This document shows positions 26,901-37,157 of a stretch of 64,000 nucleotides of DNA, in pieces (within the stretch, counting starts at the first letter, position 1; the number at the start of each line of letters is the position of its first letter). The notes below the pieces were generated by a model, which saw nothing but the letters and a program-made list of their open reading frames with translations, was not told the origin of the DNA and did no database searches. Source of the DNA: JAAZPT01 sp964544955 (lineage in GTDB: Bacteria; Bacillota; Clostridia; Christensenellales; Aristaeellaceae); the NCBI GenBank assembly GCA_964544955.1, contig CAZJEB010000002.1:186001-250000 (forward strand), read 5' to 3'. The position numbers and the translations under genes were made by a program.

Positions 26901-29243
26901 ATGGTAAAACCAGAACTGCTTGCCCCAGCAGGCGATTTTGAAGGCCTTAATGCAGCATTAGCTGCAGGTTGCGACGGCGTTTATTTAGGTTTGCAAGCCT
27001 TTGGGGCAAGGGCATCTGCTAAAAATTTTGATATTGAAGATTTAAAAAAGGCAAGGGATATTTGCTCTTTTTTTAATGTAAAAATGTATGCAACGGTAAA
27101 TACCCTTATAAAACAAAGTGAACTAAATCAACTTAAGGATGTACTTGATACAGTTGCAGAAGTTGGGCTGGATGCTGTAATTGTTCAGGATATTGGTGTT
27201 GCACAAATTATTAAAAATAAATATCCTAACTTAGCCCTACATGCAAGCACTCAATTAGCTATACATAGTAGTTATGGTGCTAAGTTTTTAAAGGATTTTG
27301 GCTTTAAACGTGTTGTTCTTGCAAGGGAATGTTCCCTTGATACTATAAAAGCTGTTGCTGCAACAGGCATAGAAACAGAAATTTTTGTGCATGGGGCACT
27401 ATGTGTATCTATGAGTGGGCAATGCTTATTATCATCCTTTGCTGGAGGTAGAAGTGGAAATAGGGGAAGGTGTGCACAACCTTGCAGGCAGGAACTTATA
27501 TATGATAATAAGAAGGCCATGTGGCTTTCCACAAGGGATATTATGCTTTATGATAGCCTACCAAGCCTAATTGAAGCAGGGGTAACAAGTTTTAAAATTG
27601 AAGGTAGAATGAAAAGGCCTGCCTATGTTTCCCAAGTGTTATCTCAATATAAAAAAGGCATTGATAGCGCTCTAAAAGGAGCTTTTAAGCCCCTTAATAA
27701 TAAAGAAAAACAAGATATTGCCCAACTATTTAATAGAGGGGAATTTTCTAGCGCTTATGTTGCCAATAGTGAGGATTTAGGGATAATAAACCCAGAACGC
27801 TCTAACCATGGTGGCATATATATTGGTGATGTGCTTAGTACTGGTAAAAAGCTTATAGAAATATCTTTATCAAAAGCCGTTGCAGATGGGGATGGCTTGC
27901 AAATTAGAACTGGTGGCAATCAGGAAAAAGATATTGATATTATATACTCTGGTAAAAGTGGCGATAAGGGCGATGTTATAAAGGCTTATGTACGCCCAGG
28001 CACAAAGGTAAGCAGCGGTATGCAAATATTTAGGCTTACATCCGAAGAGCAAATGCAAAATTTAAAAAGCCTTAAAAGGGATGATGTTCCCTTAAGCGTT
28101 AAGGCTATATTGTTGCAAAATAAGGCTGCAAAGTTAATTGTAAAGGATGATTTTGTAGAATTTGAGGCAGAGGGAGATGTTTGCCAAACCCCAAAAACTC
28201 AAGCATTAAGTGAAGATAAAATAAAGGAAAACCTTCTTAAAACAGCGGATATGCCCATAAAAATTAATGATATAAGCATAGTTACCGATGGGGTTTTTAT
28301 GCCAGTATCAGCCCTAAACAATTTAAGGCGTACAGCTTACGAAGGCTATATGGCAAAACGTATTGCATTTTTTACAAATACTATTAATGTAAATAATTAT
28401 TCACCACAAAACCCTGATTTTATTCATAAACAAAGGGAAGAAATATACTTTATTTCCAATGATATTGAAGCGGGAGAATATGCTCAAAGCAAAGGTGCAA
28501 TATTTGTATATGAACCCTTAGATATTAGGGAAAAATTCATAGATAATTATATTAACAAATTAAATAAGGCTTCGTTTATACTATTACCTACACAGCTTAA
28601 TGATAAAAATGCAAATATACTAATGCAAGCTATATATAAGGCTAATTTAAACGGTTTAATGCTTGATAATATAGGTCAACTTGGCCTTGATATTTCAAAG
28701 TATAATATTACTTTAGGCACCCATGTTCCCCTTATAAATAATATGGCTTTAAAAGCTATTGAGGAATATAATCCTAAAGCTATAGGAGTATTTCCAGAAC
28801 TAAACTTTAATGAGTTTAAGGATATTAAAAGTAAAGATGTACCTTTTGCCATAAAGGTATATGGCAGAGAACGCCTTATGATACTTAACCATTGCCCTGC
28901 TAGAACTGCCCTTGGATTGTCCTCCGGTAAGGAAAAATGTACAATGTGCCATGAAGGTAAAAAGCAATCCCTATTAAATAAAACCTTTACTGATAGAAAA
29001 GGCGAGGTATATCCATTAAGAGCATTATATAATGATGATTACTGTGTTGTTGAAATGTACAATTCCCAAGCAACATCATTGCATAAAAATATTGATAGCT
29101 TTAAAGGTATGGGTAAAATAATACATTGTACATTTGAGAGTACTGAACAACAAATTGACATATTTAACGCCTTTTATAATGAAAACTTTAACTATTTTGA
29201 TATAAAAACTACTCAAGGCCATTTTGATAAAGGTGTTATTTAG
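26901..29243 (+). CDS. U32 family protein with DUF3656, RlhA-like RNA hydroxylase type
   Basis: 780 residues. The N-terminal U32 domain starts with PELLAPAGDFEGLNAAL and has the family cysteines in FVHGALCVSMSGQCLLSSF and NRGRCAQPCRQE, which in RlhA/TrhP hold an iron-sulfur cluster. A DUF3656-like domain sits in the middle and a second U32-like part near the C-terminus has CPARTALG and CTMCHEGKK. E. coli members hydroxylate 23S rRNA C2501 or tRNA using prephenate. The exact RNA target here is inferred. Ribosome site GGAGC precedes ATG 26901; the HD gene follows 2 bp after its stop. Confidence 0.88.
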   Translation: MVKPELLAPAGDFEGLNAALAAGCDGVYLGLQAFGARASAKNFDIEDLKKARDICSFFNVKMYATVNTLIKQSELNQLKDVLDTVAEVGLDAVIVQDIGVAQIIKNKYPNLALHASTQLAIHSSYGAKFLKDFGFKRVVLARECSLDTIKAVAATGIETEIFVHGALCVSMSGQCLLSSFAGGRSGNRGRCAQPCRQELIYDNKKAMWLSTRDIMLYDSLPSLIEAGVTSFKIEGRMKRPAYVSQVLSQYKKGIDSALKGAFKPLNNKEKQDIAQLFNRGEFSSAYVANSEDLGIINPERSNHGGIYIGDVLSTGKKLIEISLSKAVADGDGLQIRTGGNQEKDIDIIYSGKSGDKGDVIKAYVRPGTKVSSGMQIFRLTSEEQMQNLKSLKRDDVPLSVKAILLQNKAAKLIVKDDFVEFEAEGDVCQTPKTQALSEDKIKENLLKTADMPIKINDISIVTDGVFMPVSALNNLRRTAYEGYMAKRIAFFTNTINVNNYSPQNPDFIHKQREEIYFISNDIEAGEYAQSKGAIFVYEPLDIREKFIDNYINKLNKASFILLPTQLNDKNANILMQAIYKANLNGLMLDNIGQLGLDISKYNITLGTHVPLINNMALKAIEEYNPKAIGVFPELNFNEFKDIKSKDVPFAIKVYGRERLMILNHCPARTALGLSSGKEKCTMCHEGKKQSLLNKTFTDRKGEVYPLRALYNDDYCVVEMYNSQATSLHKNIDSFKGMGKIIHCTFESTEQQIDIFNAFYNENFNYFDIKTTQGHFDKGVI

Positions 29244-29245
29244 CA

Positions 29246-29905
29246 ATGAATATAGATAAATATAATGCTATAAAAGATTATGCTTTTAATTGCTTGTGTA
29301 ATGATATTTTTGAATGTAGCCATGTGGAACGGGTTTTAAACTATGGGCTTATATTACTAAAACATGAGAATGATGCTAAAGCAGATGTTGTTATATCAGC
29401 TTGTTTACTTCATGATATTGGTAAACTGAGTCCAGATGATATGCCTCATAGCCAAAAAGGAAGCAATATGGCAAGGGATTATCTAATAAGCATAGGTTAC
29501 GATAATAACTTTGCTAATGAAGTAGCTAATTGTATAGCAAGCCATAGTTATAAAAAGAAAAATCCGCCCCAAAGCTTGGAGGCTAAAATACTGTTTGATG
29601 CAGATAAGCTTGATATGTATGGTAGTATGGGAGTAGTAAGAGCCATTGCTTATACGGATAATGAAGCCATATACAACAAAACCCTAAATTTACCAATTAG
29701 CCCAGAAAAAGATAAAGGTATAAGCTTGTATAGCGAATACTATAACAAATTAAAAAACATACCCAAAAGACTATATACAACAAAAGCAAAAGATATAGCT
29801 AATAAGCTTTCAAAAAATATGGATAGTTTCTTTTGTTCACTAGTTAGCGAAACAGAATATAACTATAAAAAGGCAAAAGATATATTTGATTCTTACATAA
29901 AATAA
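29246..29905 (+). CDS. HD-domain phosphohydrolase
   Basis: 219 residues. The HD metal-binding set is visible: H26 in CSHVERV, H56-D57 in LLHDIGK, H69-type residues in MPHSQKG and HSYKKK, and DADKLD. Predicted to hydrolyse a phosphoester, probably a nucleotide; the substrate is not evident. Last gene of the mgtC-U32-HD run; a bidirectional terminator overlaps its stop. Confidence 0.85.
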   Translation: MNIDKYNAIKDYAFNCLCNDIFECSHVERVLNYGLILLKHENDAKADVVISACLLHDIGKLSPDDMPHSQKGSNMARDYLISIGYDNNFANEVANCIASHSYKKKNPPQSLEAKILFDADKLDMYGSMGVVRAIAYTDNEAIYNKTLNLPISPEKDKGISLYSEYYNKLKNIPKRLYTTKAKDIANKLSKNMDSFFCSLVSETEYNYKKAKDIFDSYIK

Positions 29906-29929
29906 ACTCCCTAATATTAGGGAGTTTTT
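29904..29929. terminator. bidirectional terminator between HD and MATE genes
   Basis: A perfect stem with flanks, AAACTCCCTAA / TTAGGGAGTTTTT, centred at about 29915 between two convergent genes. Confidence 0.9.
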
Positions 29930-29931
29930 GT

Positions 29932-31284
29932 TTAACAGTTTTCTTTACCCATGCGCTTTAAATGCCTAAACAATATAAATGCGCTTGTGCTTACGGATAT
30001 ATAGTCGGCAATGGGCTCTGATAAATATACACCATCAACACCAATAAATTTTGGCAATATTATGGCAAGGGGTATTAACACTATAACCTTACGCAACAAA
30101 GCTATAAAAAGTGATAATTTTGGCTTATTTGTGCCCACAAAATAACCTTGGGCGATATCCTGTATTCCAAACCACCACATACCTGCAAAAAATATAGGAA
30201 GTTTTTCCCTTACAATATTAACCAGGGCAGGGTCGCTTGTGAATACAGATGCAAAAACTTGGGGAAACAAGTATATAAACAAACAAAATATGGCTGTAAA
30301 GGACCATGATATTGTTAAGGCTTTTATAACGGTTTCCCTAACGCGTTTTATATTGTTTGCTCCATAATTGTAGCTTATAATTGGTAATATTCCTTGTTTA
30401 AAGCCGCTTACAGGCATAAATACCATCATTACAACGCTTTGTATAATTGCCATAGCGCCAACGTGCATGTCAGACCCATATTTTATTAAACTGCGGTTAA
30501 ATATTATTACAATAGCAGCCTCTGTTGACGACATTACAAAGCTTGATACCCCAAGGGCGCTTATTGAACCTATTAACTTAGCGTTAAATTTTACATACTC
30601 TTTTTTTATTCTAATTTCACTTTTGCTTGATGCTAAAAAGCTAAATACAAATATTGCACTTACAAACTGTGAAATAATTGTTGCCCATGCAGCGCCAGCT
30701 ACGCCCATATTAAATGTATATATAAGTATTGGGTCAAGTATTATGTTTAAAATTGCACCAATTAATACGGAAAGCATTGCAACCATGGTTTTTCCTTGGC
30801 TGCTAATAAAGCTATTCAAACCTAGGCTTAACTGTACAAATATTGTACCGTAAAGGTAAATTTCCAAATAAGTGCTAGCATAAGGTAGGCTTGCTTCGCT
30901 AGCACCAAATGCAATTAGTAAAGGCTCTTTAAATATTAAGAATAACACAGTAACGCCTAAACCCATTACTAACAAGGCAAAAGTACTTGTTCCCAATATT
31001 TTTTCAGCCTTGTTTTTATCTTTTGCACCCAAGCTTATTGCTGCAAGGGGTGCGCCACCTCCACCTATAAGCATGCTCAATGATGATACTATTGTTATTA
31101 TTGGGGCACATACGCCTAAGCCCGTTAAAGCTATAGATCCAACATCTGCCATGCGGCCAACATACATTCTATCTACAATGTTGTATAGAATATTGATTAG
31201 CTGGGCAACTATTGTTGGTATAGATAAGCTAAACATCAGCTTAGTTAAGGGGGCTTTTGTTAACTTTTCACTTGTATTATTCAT
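29932..31284 (-). CDS. MATE family efflux transporter
   Basis: 450 residues with about twelve membrane spans. It opens with the NorM-like LFSLSIPTIVAQLINILYNIVDRMYVG and has the GGGGAPLAAISLGAKD loop, as in the DinF/MepA branch. It should export cationic compounds using an ion gradient; the substrate is unknown. A GGAG ribosome site lies before ATG 31284. The preceding sortase gene has a terminator-like hairpin between, so MATE may be a separate unit. Confidence 0.92.
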   Translation of the reverse strand: MNNTSEKLTKAPLTKLMFSLSIPTIVAQLINILYNIVDRMYVGRMADVGSIALTGLGVCAPIITIVSSLSMLIGGGGAPLAAISLGAKDKNKAEKILGTSTFALLVMGLGVTVLFLIFKEPLLIAFGASEASLPYASTYLEIYLYGTIFVQLSLGLNSFISSQGKTMVAMLSVLIGAILNIILDPILIYTFNMGVAGAAWATIISQFVSAIFVFSFLASSKSEIRIKKEYVKFNAKLIGSISALGVSSFVMSSTEAAIVIIFNRSLIKYGSDMHVGAMAIIQSVVMMVFMPVSGFKQGILPIISYNYGANNIKRVRETVIKALTISWSFTAIFCLFIYLFPQVFASVFTSDPALVNIVREKLPIFFAGMWWFGIQDIAQGYFVGTNKPKLSLFIALLRKVIVLIPLAIILPKFIGVDGVYLSEPIADYISVSTSAFILFRHLKRMGKENC

Positions 31285-31308
31285 TTAAACTCCTATTTAA
31301 TTACAATT

Positions 31309-31336
31309 AAAAACACAAGCCAAAACTTGCATTTTT
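31309..31336 (-). terminator. terminator downstream of the sortase gene
   Basis: An 11-bp stem (31326-31336 / 31309-31319, two G-U pairs) around a 6-nt loop, with TTTTTAATT on the minus strand. Confidence 0.7.
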
Positions 31337-31344
31337 AATAATAT

Positions 31345-32712
31345 TTATTTTCGAATACGCTTAACTTGGAAAACTGCATCCTTTACTGTGCTTAAATCCT
31401 CACCATCCCTAATACGCCTACCAACAACTATAAGCCTAGCTGTATCAGTGGTTTGAGTGCATGTAGCAAGGGTTATAAGGCTATCTGTGGGTAATACTTC
31501 TACAGGTACAGAATATAATGACCTTGATTTTACGTTTCTAACATAGTCAAGCATTAGGTTATCATTGTTAAACCTGCTGTAAGCAATAAAGGGGAAGTAG
31601 TTGGGGGATTTGTAGTTTGTTTCGGCTTCAAACACAGAAAATACTACATACTGTGAGTTTTGGTATAGGCTATCAAATGAAAAAATAGCATTGTTTACAT
31701 AAAAGGATATACCTTTATCTATTTTAAACTGTAATAGCTTGGCAAACATAGATCCATCTTTCATGTTATGCCCATGCAATATCAAATTTTCTGGTGGGCT
31801 TTGTATGCTGCAGTTTTCATCTATAAAAATTGCACCTGCGGGGTTCTTTTCCTTTTTATAATTATGGTTTAAATAGTAGGTGTTATTTTTTAACATAACT
31901 GGCTGGTCTAAAAAGTCGCCCATGCTTATCCATCCCGCAACATCTTTATTTATGTCCAAAAGGTTAAAAAACCTTTCGTTTACACGGTTATACATATTAC
32001 TTTCATACTTTGTTGGTATAGACCTTGTACCAATAAGGTAGGGCACCATAGTAGTTTGCGCAAATGCTATATTCGCCTTTGTTGGTGCTGGTGTAGCCTG
32101 TACTTCTTTTGCGGGAATTTCCTCTTCATCAACAAGCGCTAGTACCTCTGATTCATCCCTTATATAAAGGTCTTGAGCTTCTTCTATAGCTTGCTTTTGT
32201 TTTACACTGTTGCTAGCATATTCAATTAACTTTGCTGATGAAAATACTATAGCAACCAAACATATACCTAATATTATTTTTGATTTTAAACTGTAATTAG
32301 ATAAAAAGCCTTTTTTCTTATTTTCTTCTTTGTTAGGTATGGAATCATTAATTGGTGCTTGTGGTATATATTCCATATTACCGTGGCTTTTATTTTGCCT
32401 TTGTTGGCTATATTGATTATTATAATTATTAAACTGCTGATTATTCTGTTGGCTGTATTGATTTGCATATGGATTATTATACCCATTATACTGTTGGTTA
32501 TAAAATTGAGCATTATTATTTTGATAGTTGCTGTTGTTAAAGCCTTGTTGGTTCTCGTGCGGGTATGAATTAACTTGGGCATTATACCTTCTAGAACTGC
32601 GCCTTAAAGGCGTTATTATAACAGGCGAATTATCCTGATTATCAACAGGGTTAAGCCTTTTTTTGTTTATATCTTGCTCATCAAAATTATTACTATCAAA
32701 ATTATTGCTCAA
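31345..32712 (-). CDS. srtB: class B sortase with long N/Q/Y-rich cytoplasmic region
   Basis: 455 residues, about twice a typical SrtB. The first 135 residues are cytoplasmic, extremely rich in N, Q and Y, followed by a basic patch and one membrane span (about 143-162). A linker leads to the class B sortase domain (about 245-455) with catalytic H315 in LHGHNM, C418 in TLATC and R426 in ARLIVVG. It should join sorted proteins to peptidoglycan or to each other. It lies 9 bp after dapB, so it is co-transcribed with DAP synthesis. No substrate with a sorting signal is visible in this window; the repeat protein at 60599 is cut off before its C-terminus. Confidence 0.9.
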   Translation of the reverse strand: MSNNFDSNNFDEQDINKKRLNPVDNQDNSPVIITPLRRSSRRYNAQVNSYPHENQQGFNNSNYQNNNAQFYNQQYNGYNNPYANQYSQQNNQQFNNYNNQYSQQRQNKSHGNMEYIPQAPINDSIPNKEENKKKGFLSNYSLKSKIILGICLVAIVFSSAKLIEYASNSVKQKQAIEEAQDLYIRDESEVLALVDEEEIPAKEVQATPAPTKANIAFAQTTMVPYLIGTRSIPTKYESNMYNRVNERFFNLLDINKDVAGWISMGDFLDQPVMLKNNTYYLNHNYKKEKNPAGAIFIDENCSIQSPPENLILHGHNMKDGSMFAKLLQFKIDKGISFYVNNAIFSFDSLYQNSQYVVFSVFEAETNYKSPNYFPFIAYSRFNNDNLMLDYVRNVKSRSLYSVPVEVLPTDSLITLATCTQTTDTARLIVVGRRIRDGEDLSTVKDAVFQVKRIRK

Positions 32713-32721
32713 AACAATCTC

Positions 32722-33474
32722 CTAAAAATTCAACCTATCTTTAACAACATCGGCAGTAGTGTACAATCCGCTTTTTTGCTTTGCTAAAAATTTTGCTGCA
32801 GTTAAAGCGCCTATGGCAAAAACGCGCCTATCCCTTGCTCTGTGTGTAAGCAATATTTCATCATAAACGCCATAAAAACCTACTTCGTGTTCACCAGGCA
32901 CTCCACCACCTCTTATTGCGTGTATGCCAATTTCCCTTTCGTTTCTAAGGCAATCATTGCCATGCCTACCATAAATAGGCTCGCTATCATTGTTTTTAAC
33001 TGCTTCATATAACATTAAGGCTGTACCACTTGGAGCATCCTTTTTTTGGTTGTGGTGCCTTTCAATTATTTCAACATCATAAAGGCCACTTAACATTTTA
33101 CTTGCTTGCTCAGCAACATGCCTTAAAACTTGCACCCCTAAAGATAGGTTTGAAGTTTGTAATACGGGCACGCTTTTTGATAAGTTTTCAATGTAGGCAA
33201 TATCGTCGCTACTATAGCCTGTTGCAGCAAAAATAATTGGTAAATTGTTGGCAAGGGCATATTCCCCTAAAGCTTTTAGGGCACTAAAGTGTGAAAAATC
33301 AATTATACAATCAGCTTTTTCAGTAACGTTGTTTATGTTTTTATATATTGGGTAATCGGCCTTTCCTTCGCCAAAAGCATCAACGCCTGCAACAATTGTT
33401 ACACCAGTTTGTGCAGCATTTTCGCTTATAGCTTTACCCATACGCCCAAGGCATCCGCTTAATATTATGTTCAT
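32722..33474 (-). CDS. dapB: 4-hydroxy-tetrahydrodipicolinate reductase
   Basis: NAD(P)H-dependent reductase of the DAP/lysine pathway. 250 residues, with the Rossmann GCLGRMGKA (7-15), DFSHFSAL, ATGYS, the catalytic ERHHNQKKDAPSGTA (near 138-152) and GEHEVGFYG. One base separates the dapA stop from its start. It supplies DAP for wall cross-links together with asd and dapA in the same operon. Confidence 0.96.
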   Translation of the reverse strand: MNIILSGCLGRMGKAISENAAQTGVTIVAGVDAFGEGKADYPIYKNINNVTEKADCIIDFSHFSALKALGEYALANNLPIIFAATGYSSDDIAYIENLSKSVPVLQTSNLSLGVQVLRHVAEQASKMLSGLYDVEIIERHHNQKKDAPSGTALMLYEAVKNNDSEPIYGRHGNDCLRNEREIGIHAIRGGGVPGEHEVGFYGVYDEILLTHRARDRRVFAIGALTAAKFLAKQKSGLYTTADVVKDRLNF

Positions 33475-33475
33475 A

Positions 33476-34357
33476 CTATTTACCTAAACCATCTACAATT
33501 TTCTTTAATGCAGCATGCTCTTCCTTTGTAAGCTGTGTAAGGGGTAAACGAACCTCCGCACTACATAAGCCCTTCATTTCCATTGCGGCTTTAACTGGTA
33601 TAGGGCTTGTTTGTTTAAATATAGCTTTTATTATGGGGTAAAGATCTAATTGTTCCTTTAAAGCTTCCCTTGCATTACCATCAAGATAATTTAAAACCAT
33701 AGAACTCATTTCTGCGGGTAATAGGTTTGATATTACGGATATAACGCCCTTTGCGCCTAAGCACATTAATGGGTAAGTTAGCTCATCCATACCACTATAA
33801 ATAGCTATTTTATCACCTATTAGGCGCATCATTTCGCTTGCTTGTACCATATCCGCACAAGCTTCTTTATGGGCAACAATGTTTTCATGGTCAGCAAGTT
33901 TTGCAACGGTTTCAGGTAGCATGTTTAAGCCAGTTCTACCGGGAACGTTGTACATTATTACTGGTAGCTCTGTGTTATCAGCAATGGCTGTGTAGTGAGC
34001 AACTAGGCCATCCTGAGTAGTTTTATTATAATAAGGTGTAACACATAGTTGGGCATCAACCCCTATTTTTTTGTAAAGTTTTGCTTTTTTTATTACATCT
34101 GCTGTGTTGTTGCCACCTGTACCAGCGATAATAGGCACATAGCCATCAACACGGTTTACAGCATACTCAATAAGGTTTTTTTGTTCTTCATTGCTCATAG
34201 TGCTAGGTTCACCAGTTGTGCCACACACTATTAAGGCAGCTGTGCCATTATTTATTTGAAAATCTATGTTTCTACCAAAGCTTTCATAATCTATTTCACC
34301 GTTTTTAAATGGTGTAACCATGGCAGTTCCGCTGCCAACAAAAATATCGGATATCAT
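33476..34357 (-). CDS. dapA: 4-hydroxy-tetrahydrodipicolinate synthase
   Basis: Condenses pyruvate with aspartate semialdehyde. 293 residues, TIM barrel, with GTTGE (46-50), the proton-relay tyrosine in MYNVPGRTG (Y136) and the Schiff-base lysine in VAHKEAC (K164). GGAG before ATG 34357. Middle gene of asd-dapA-dapB. Confidence 0.97.
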   Translation of the reverse strand: MISDIFVGSGTAMVTPFKNGEIDYESFGRNIDFQINNGTAALIVCGTTGEPSTMSNEEQKNLIEYAVNRVDGYVPIIAGTGGNNTADVIKKAKLYKKIGVDAQLCVTPYYNKTTQDGLVAHYTAIADNTELPVIMYNVPGRTGLNMLPETVAKLADHENIVAHKEACADMVQASEMMRLIGDKIAIYSGMDELTYPLMCLGAKGVISVISNLLPAEMSSMVLNYLDGNAREALKEQLDLYPIIKAIFKQTSPIPVKAAMEMKGLCSAEVRLPLTQLTKEEHAALKKIVDGLGK

Positions 34358-34372
34358 ATTATATAACTCCTT

Positions 34373-35473
34373 TTAAAAAGTTTGTTTTTTTGTTATATAT
34401 CCCTCTTTAACAAGGTATTCAGCCATTAATACTCCACCACCCGCAGCGCCTCTTAATGTGTTGTGGGATAGGCAAACAAATTTAAAGTCAAATATATTAT
34501 CTTCCCTTAGCCTACCCATGCTTATGCCCATACCGTTGTGTAAATCCCTATCTAAACGAACTTGAGGGCGATTTTCTTCTTCAAAATATGTTAGGAAGGG
34601 GTTTGGGGCGCTTGGTAAACCTAATTCAACAGCCTTAGAATCACATTCTTTCCAAGCCTTTAATATTGATTCCTTTGTTGGCTTTTTCTTAAACTTAACG
34701 CTAACTGCAGCTAAATGACCGTCTGCAGAGGGTACCCTTATACATTGTGCGCTAAACTTAATATCTTCACAGCTTTTAATTTTGCTATTTTCTTCAACTA
34801 TTTTACCAAATATTTTTAGTGGTTCAACTTCACTTTTTTCATCTTCGCCACCTATAAAAGGTATAACATTATCTACCATTTCAGGCCAAGTTTCAAAGGT
34901 TTTTCCAGCGCCACTTATGGCTTGGTATGTGCAAACGCTAACCAAATAGGGTTCATATTCCATTAAGGGGAATAGGGCGGGTACATAGCTTTGTATGCTG
35001 CAATTAGGTTTAACAGCTATAAAGCCCCTTTTTGTGCCTAAACGCTTTTTCTGTTGTTCAATTATTTTGGCGTGGCCGTAGTTTATTTCAGGTATTAACA
35101 TGGGTATATCATCAACAAGCCTATTAGCACTATTATTACTAATTACTGGTATTTCAGCTTTAGCATATGCTTCTTCAAGAGCTTTTATTTCATCCTTTTT
35201 CATATCAACTGCGCAGAATATAAAATCAACATTTTTGCTTATTTCATCAATGTTTTGCGCATCAACAATAACCATATCTTTAACTTTGTTTGGCATTGGT
35301 GTTTTAAAAGCCCAACGGTCTTTAACAACTTCGCCATAAGTTTTGCCGGCACTTCTTGAGCTTGCGGCAAGTAGGTTTATATTAAACCAAGGGTGCTCGT
35401 TTAAAAGTAGTATAAACCTTTGGCCAACCATGCCAGTAGCACCAACAATTCCAACATTCAACTTCTCTTTCAT
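34373..35473 (-). CDS. asd: aspartate-semialdehyde dehydrogenase, archaeal/fungal-like type
   Basis: Reduces aspartyl phosphate to the semialdehyde shared by lysine, DAP, methionine and threonine synthesis. 366 residues, with [11 protein letters not shown] (10-20), [10 protein letters not shown], and the catalytic cysteine in VKPNCSIQ (C158). The VGQRF start and the overall pattern match the longer archaeal/fungal branch rather than the classical E. coli branch. The start overlaps the GNAT stop by 4 bases (ATGA). Confidence 0.93.
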   Translation of the reverse strand: MKEKLNVGIVGATGMVGQRFILLLNEHPWFNINLLAASSRSAGKTYGEVVKDRWAFKTPMPNKVKDMVIVDAQNIDEISKNVDFIFCAVDMKKDEIKALEEAYAKAEIPVISNNSANRLVDDIPMLIPEINYGHAKIIEQQKKRLGTKRGFIAVKPNCSIQSYVPALFPLMEYEPYLVSVCTYQAISGAGKTFETWPEMVDNVIPFIGGEDEKSEVEPLKIFGKIVEENSKIKSCEDIKFSAQCIRVPSADGHLAAVSVKFKKKPTKESILKAWKECDSKAVELGLPSAPNPFLTYFEEENRPQVRLDRDLHNGMGISMGRLREDNIFDFKFVCLSHNTLRGAAGGGVLMAEYLVKEGYITKKQTF

Positions 35474-36297
35474 AGTAAATTCCCCTCAATTTCCTTTTTA
35501 TAATCTTCCCATAATATAGAATATAAGTTTACATCAACAAACTTACTTTTATTGTATACTTTTTGCCTTAAACAACCCTCATATTTCATGCCACATTTTT
35601 CCATAACACGCCCACTTGAGGGGTTATTGCAATCATGCATAGCATCTATACGGTTAAGCCTTAGGGTTCTAAAGCCAAAATCTAAAATTGCTTTTAAGGC
35701 TTCTGTCATAATGCCTTTTCCCCACATATCCCTTGCCATACTATAGCCAACTTCACCACTGCTATGTTCGGGGTTTATGTTCATAAAACCAATTGTACCA
35801 ATTACTCTACCAGTACTTTTTAAAGCAATAACATAGCTTGCTGGGGATCCGTTTCTATAAAGCTTTATCATTTGCTTTACATACTGCCTTGTTTCCCCAG
35901 GGGATTTATGGGCGTACCATAGTACATGTTCTGCAACTTTTTCATCCTTTGAATATGCATATATATCGTTTGCATCCCTAAGTGTTGCGGTACGCAGTAC
36001 AAGCCTTTGTGTTACAAGCTGTGGCAAATTGCTAAAAATATGGCCGTAGGGTGCATATAAGCTTTCAATGCTTGCGGTTTCACTTGGTATAATTGGCTTT
36101 TTTAAAGGGTAGTAGGCGTTTCGAACTTCAGTGGTGGAGTTCCTGGCTGTGCCATTATTCCATACACCAGTAACGCTATCCCCAATATTAGCAGTATCGT
36201 TAATATTATTATCCAGTTGCGAAGAACTTTTGAATTCTCCATGTTTTTCCTCTCCATTAAAGGTTTCGTTAATAAGCTTTTTAATGTGTTCCATCAT
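35470..36297 (-). CDS. GNAT acetyltransferase (RimJ/RimL-like) with N-terminal extension
   Basis: 275 residues. The GNAT domain (about 100-270) begins [22 protein letters not shown], binds acetyl-CoA near [18 protein letters not shown], and ends [12 protein letters not shown]. This resembles ribosomal-protein N-acetyltransferases, but such proteins also modify other amines. About 95 extra N-terminal residues are polar (N, S, T-rich) and without a recognised domain. The start overlaps the NUDIX stop by 4 bases and its own stop overlaps asd. Confidence 0.85.
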   Translation of the reverse strand: MMEHIKKLINETFNGEEKHGEFKSSSQLDNNINDTANIGDSVTGVWNNGTARNSTTEVRNAYYPLKKPIIPSETASIESLYAPYGHIFSNLPQLVTQRLVLRTATLRDANDIYAYSKDEKVAEHVLWYAHKSPGETRQYVKQMIKLYRNGSPASYVIALKSTGRVIGTIGFMNINPEHSSGEVGYSMARDMWGKGIMTEALKAILDFGFRTLRLNRIDAMHDCNNPSSGRVMEKCGMKYEGCLRQKVYNKSKFVDVNLYSILWEDYKKEIEGNLL

Positions 36298-36935
36298 ACT
36301 ATTCTGCTGGCATCAATACCAAGTTTTGAGGCTGCAAGCATTATTCCCAATGCTGTTTTACCATCAGTTAACTCGCCATTTTTAACACGTTTTATAGCTT
36401 CTACAATAGGTATTTTTATTATGCCTAAAAACTCATCCTCATCGGTGTGAACTTTACTTTGTGTAAGCCCTGTTGCTAAATATATTGCAACAAATTCTGT
36501 GCAAAAACCTGGGGTTGTGTCCATACTTAGCAATAGTTCAACATTTTCAGCCTTTAGGCCAGTTTCCTCTTCAAGTTCCCTTATGGCACAAACTTTAGGA
36601 TCCTCATCATCGCTATCCATTTTACCTGCTGGTATTTCAAGGGTAACCTTCCCAATAACACACCTATGCTGGTACACTAATGTTACATTACCTTCATTAT
36701 CTACAGGTACAACCGCTGCTGCACCACTGTGGTATGCAATTTCCCTAAGGGATGTTTTTCCGTTAGGCAAAAGAACTACACGGTGGGCCATGTCCATTAT
36801 AATTCCCTTTTGAAGTTCCTTTTCACTTACATAACTTTCCATAATGTTGTTGGCTAAATTAGCCTTATCCTTATCAGTATAAAGGTCCTCGCACTGTATA
36901 AATTGCTTTGCAAAAGGGTCTGGCTTAAAGGTCAT
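36294..36935 (-). CDS. NUDIX hydrolase, ADP-ribose pyrophosphatase type
   Basis: 213 residues. The Nudix box reads GKMDSDDEDPKVCAIREL then EEETGL, with one residue more than the usual Gx5E spacing; the REL/EETG metal ligands are intact. The preceding EIPAG and following TPGFCTEF fit the ADP-ribose/YffH group. First gene of the NUDIX-GNAT-asd-dapA-dapB-srtB operon, with an ideal GGAGG site and promoter upstream. Confidence 0.9.
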   Translation of the reverse strand: MTFKPDPFAKQFIQCEDLYTDKDKANLANNIMESYVSEKELQKGIIMDMAHRVVLLPNGKTSLREIAYHSGAAAVVPVDNEGNVTLVYQHRCVIGKVTLEIPAGKMDSDDEDPKVCAIRELEEETGLKAENVELLLSMDTTPGFCTEFVAIYLATGLTQSKVHTDEDEFLGIIKIPIVEAIKRVKNGELTDGKTALGIMLAASKLGIDASRIV

Positions 36936-36969
36936 AAAAACATTACCTCCGTAAAATTCTGTAACTTTA

Positions 36970-36998
36970 ATAATAATATTTATTAAGGCTTATGTCAA
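36970..36998 (-). promoter_or_regulatory. sigma-A promoter of the NUDIX-dap-sortase operon
   Basis: Minus strand TTGACA (36998-36993), a 17-bp spacer and TATTAT (36975-36970); the first gene starts 35 bp downstream. Confidence 0.8.
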
Positions 36999-37096
36999 TA
37001 AAATGTGGCAAAAACACAGTATAAAAGCAAGGTTTTTAGGTAATTTAAAATACATTAAACAAATGTTAAAACTTTACACAAGCATTACATGTTTAC

Positions 37097-37125
37097 TTGA
37101 TAATTTTACTTTTAAAATATAAAAT
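37097..37125 (+). promoter_or_regulatory. sigma-A promoter of the PHP gene
   Basis: TTGATA (37097-37102), a 17-bp spacer and TAAAAT (37120-37125), 33 bp before the TTG start. Confidence 0.75.
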
Positions 37126-37157
37126 GTTTATGTAATATTATGATTGGAGATTTTGTT

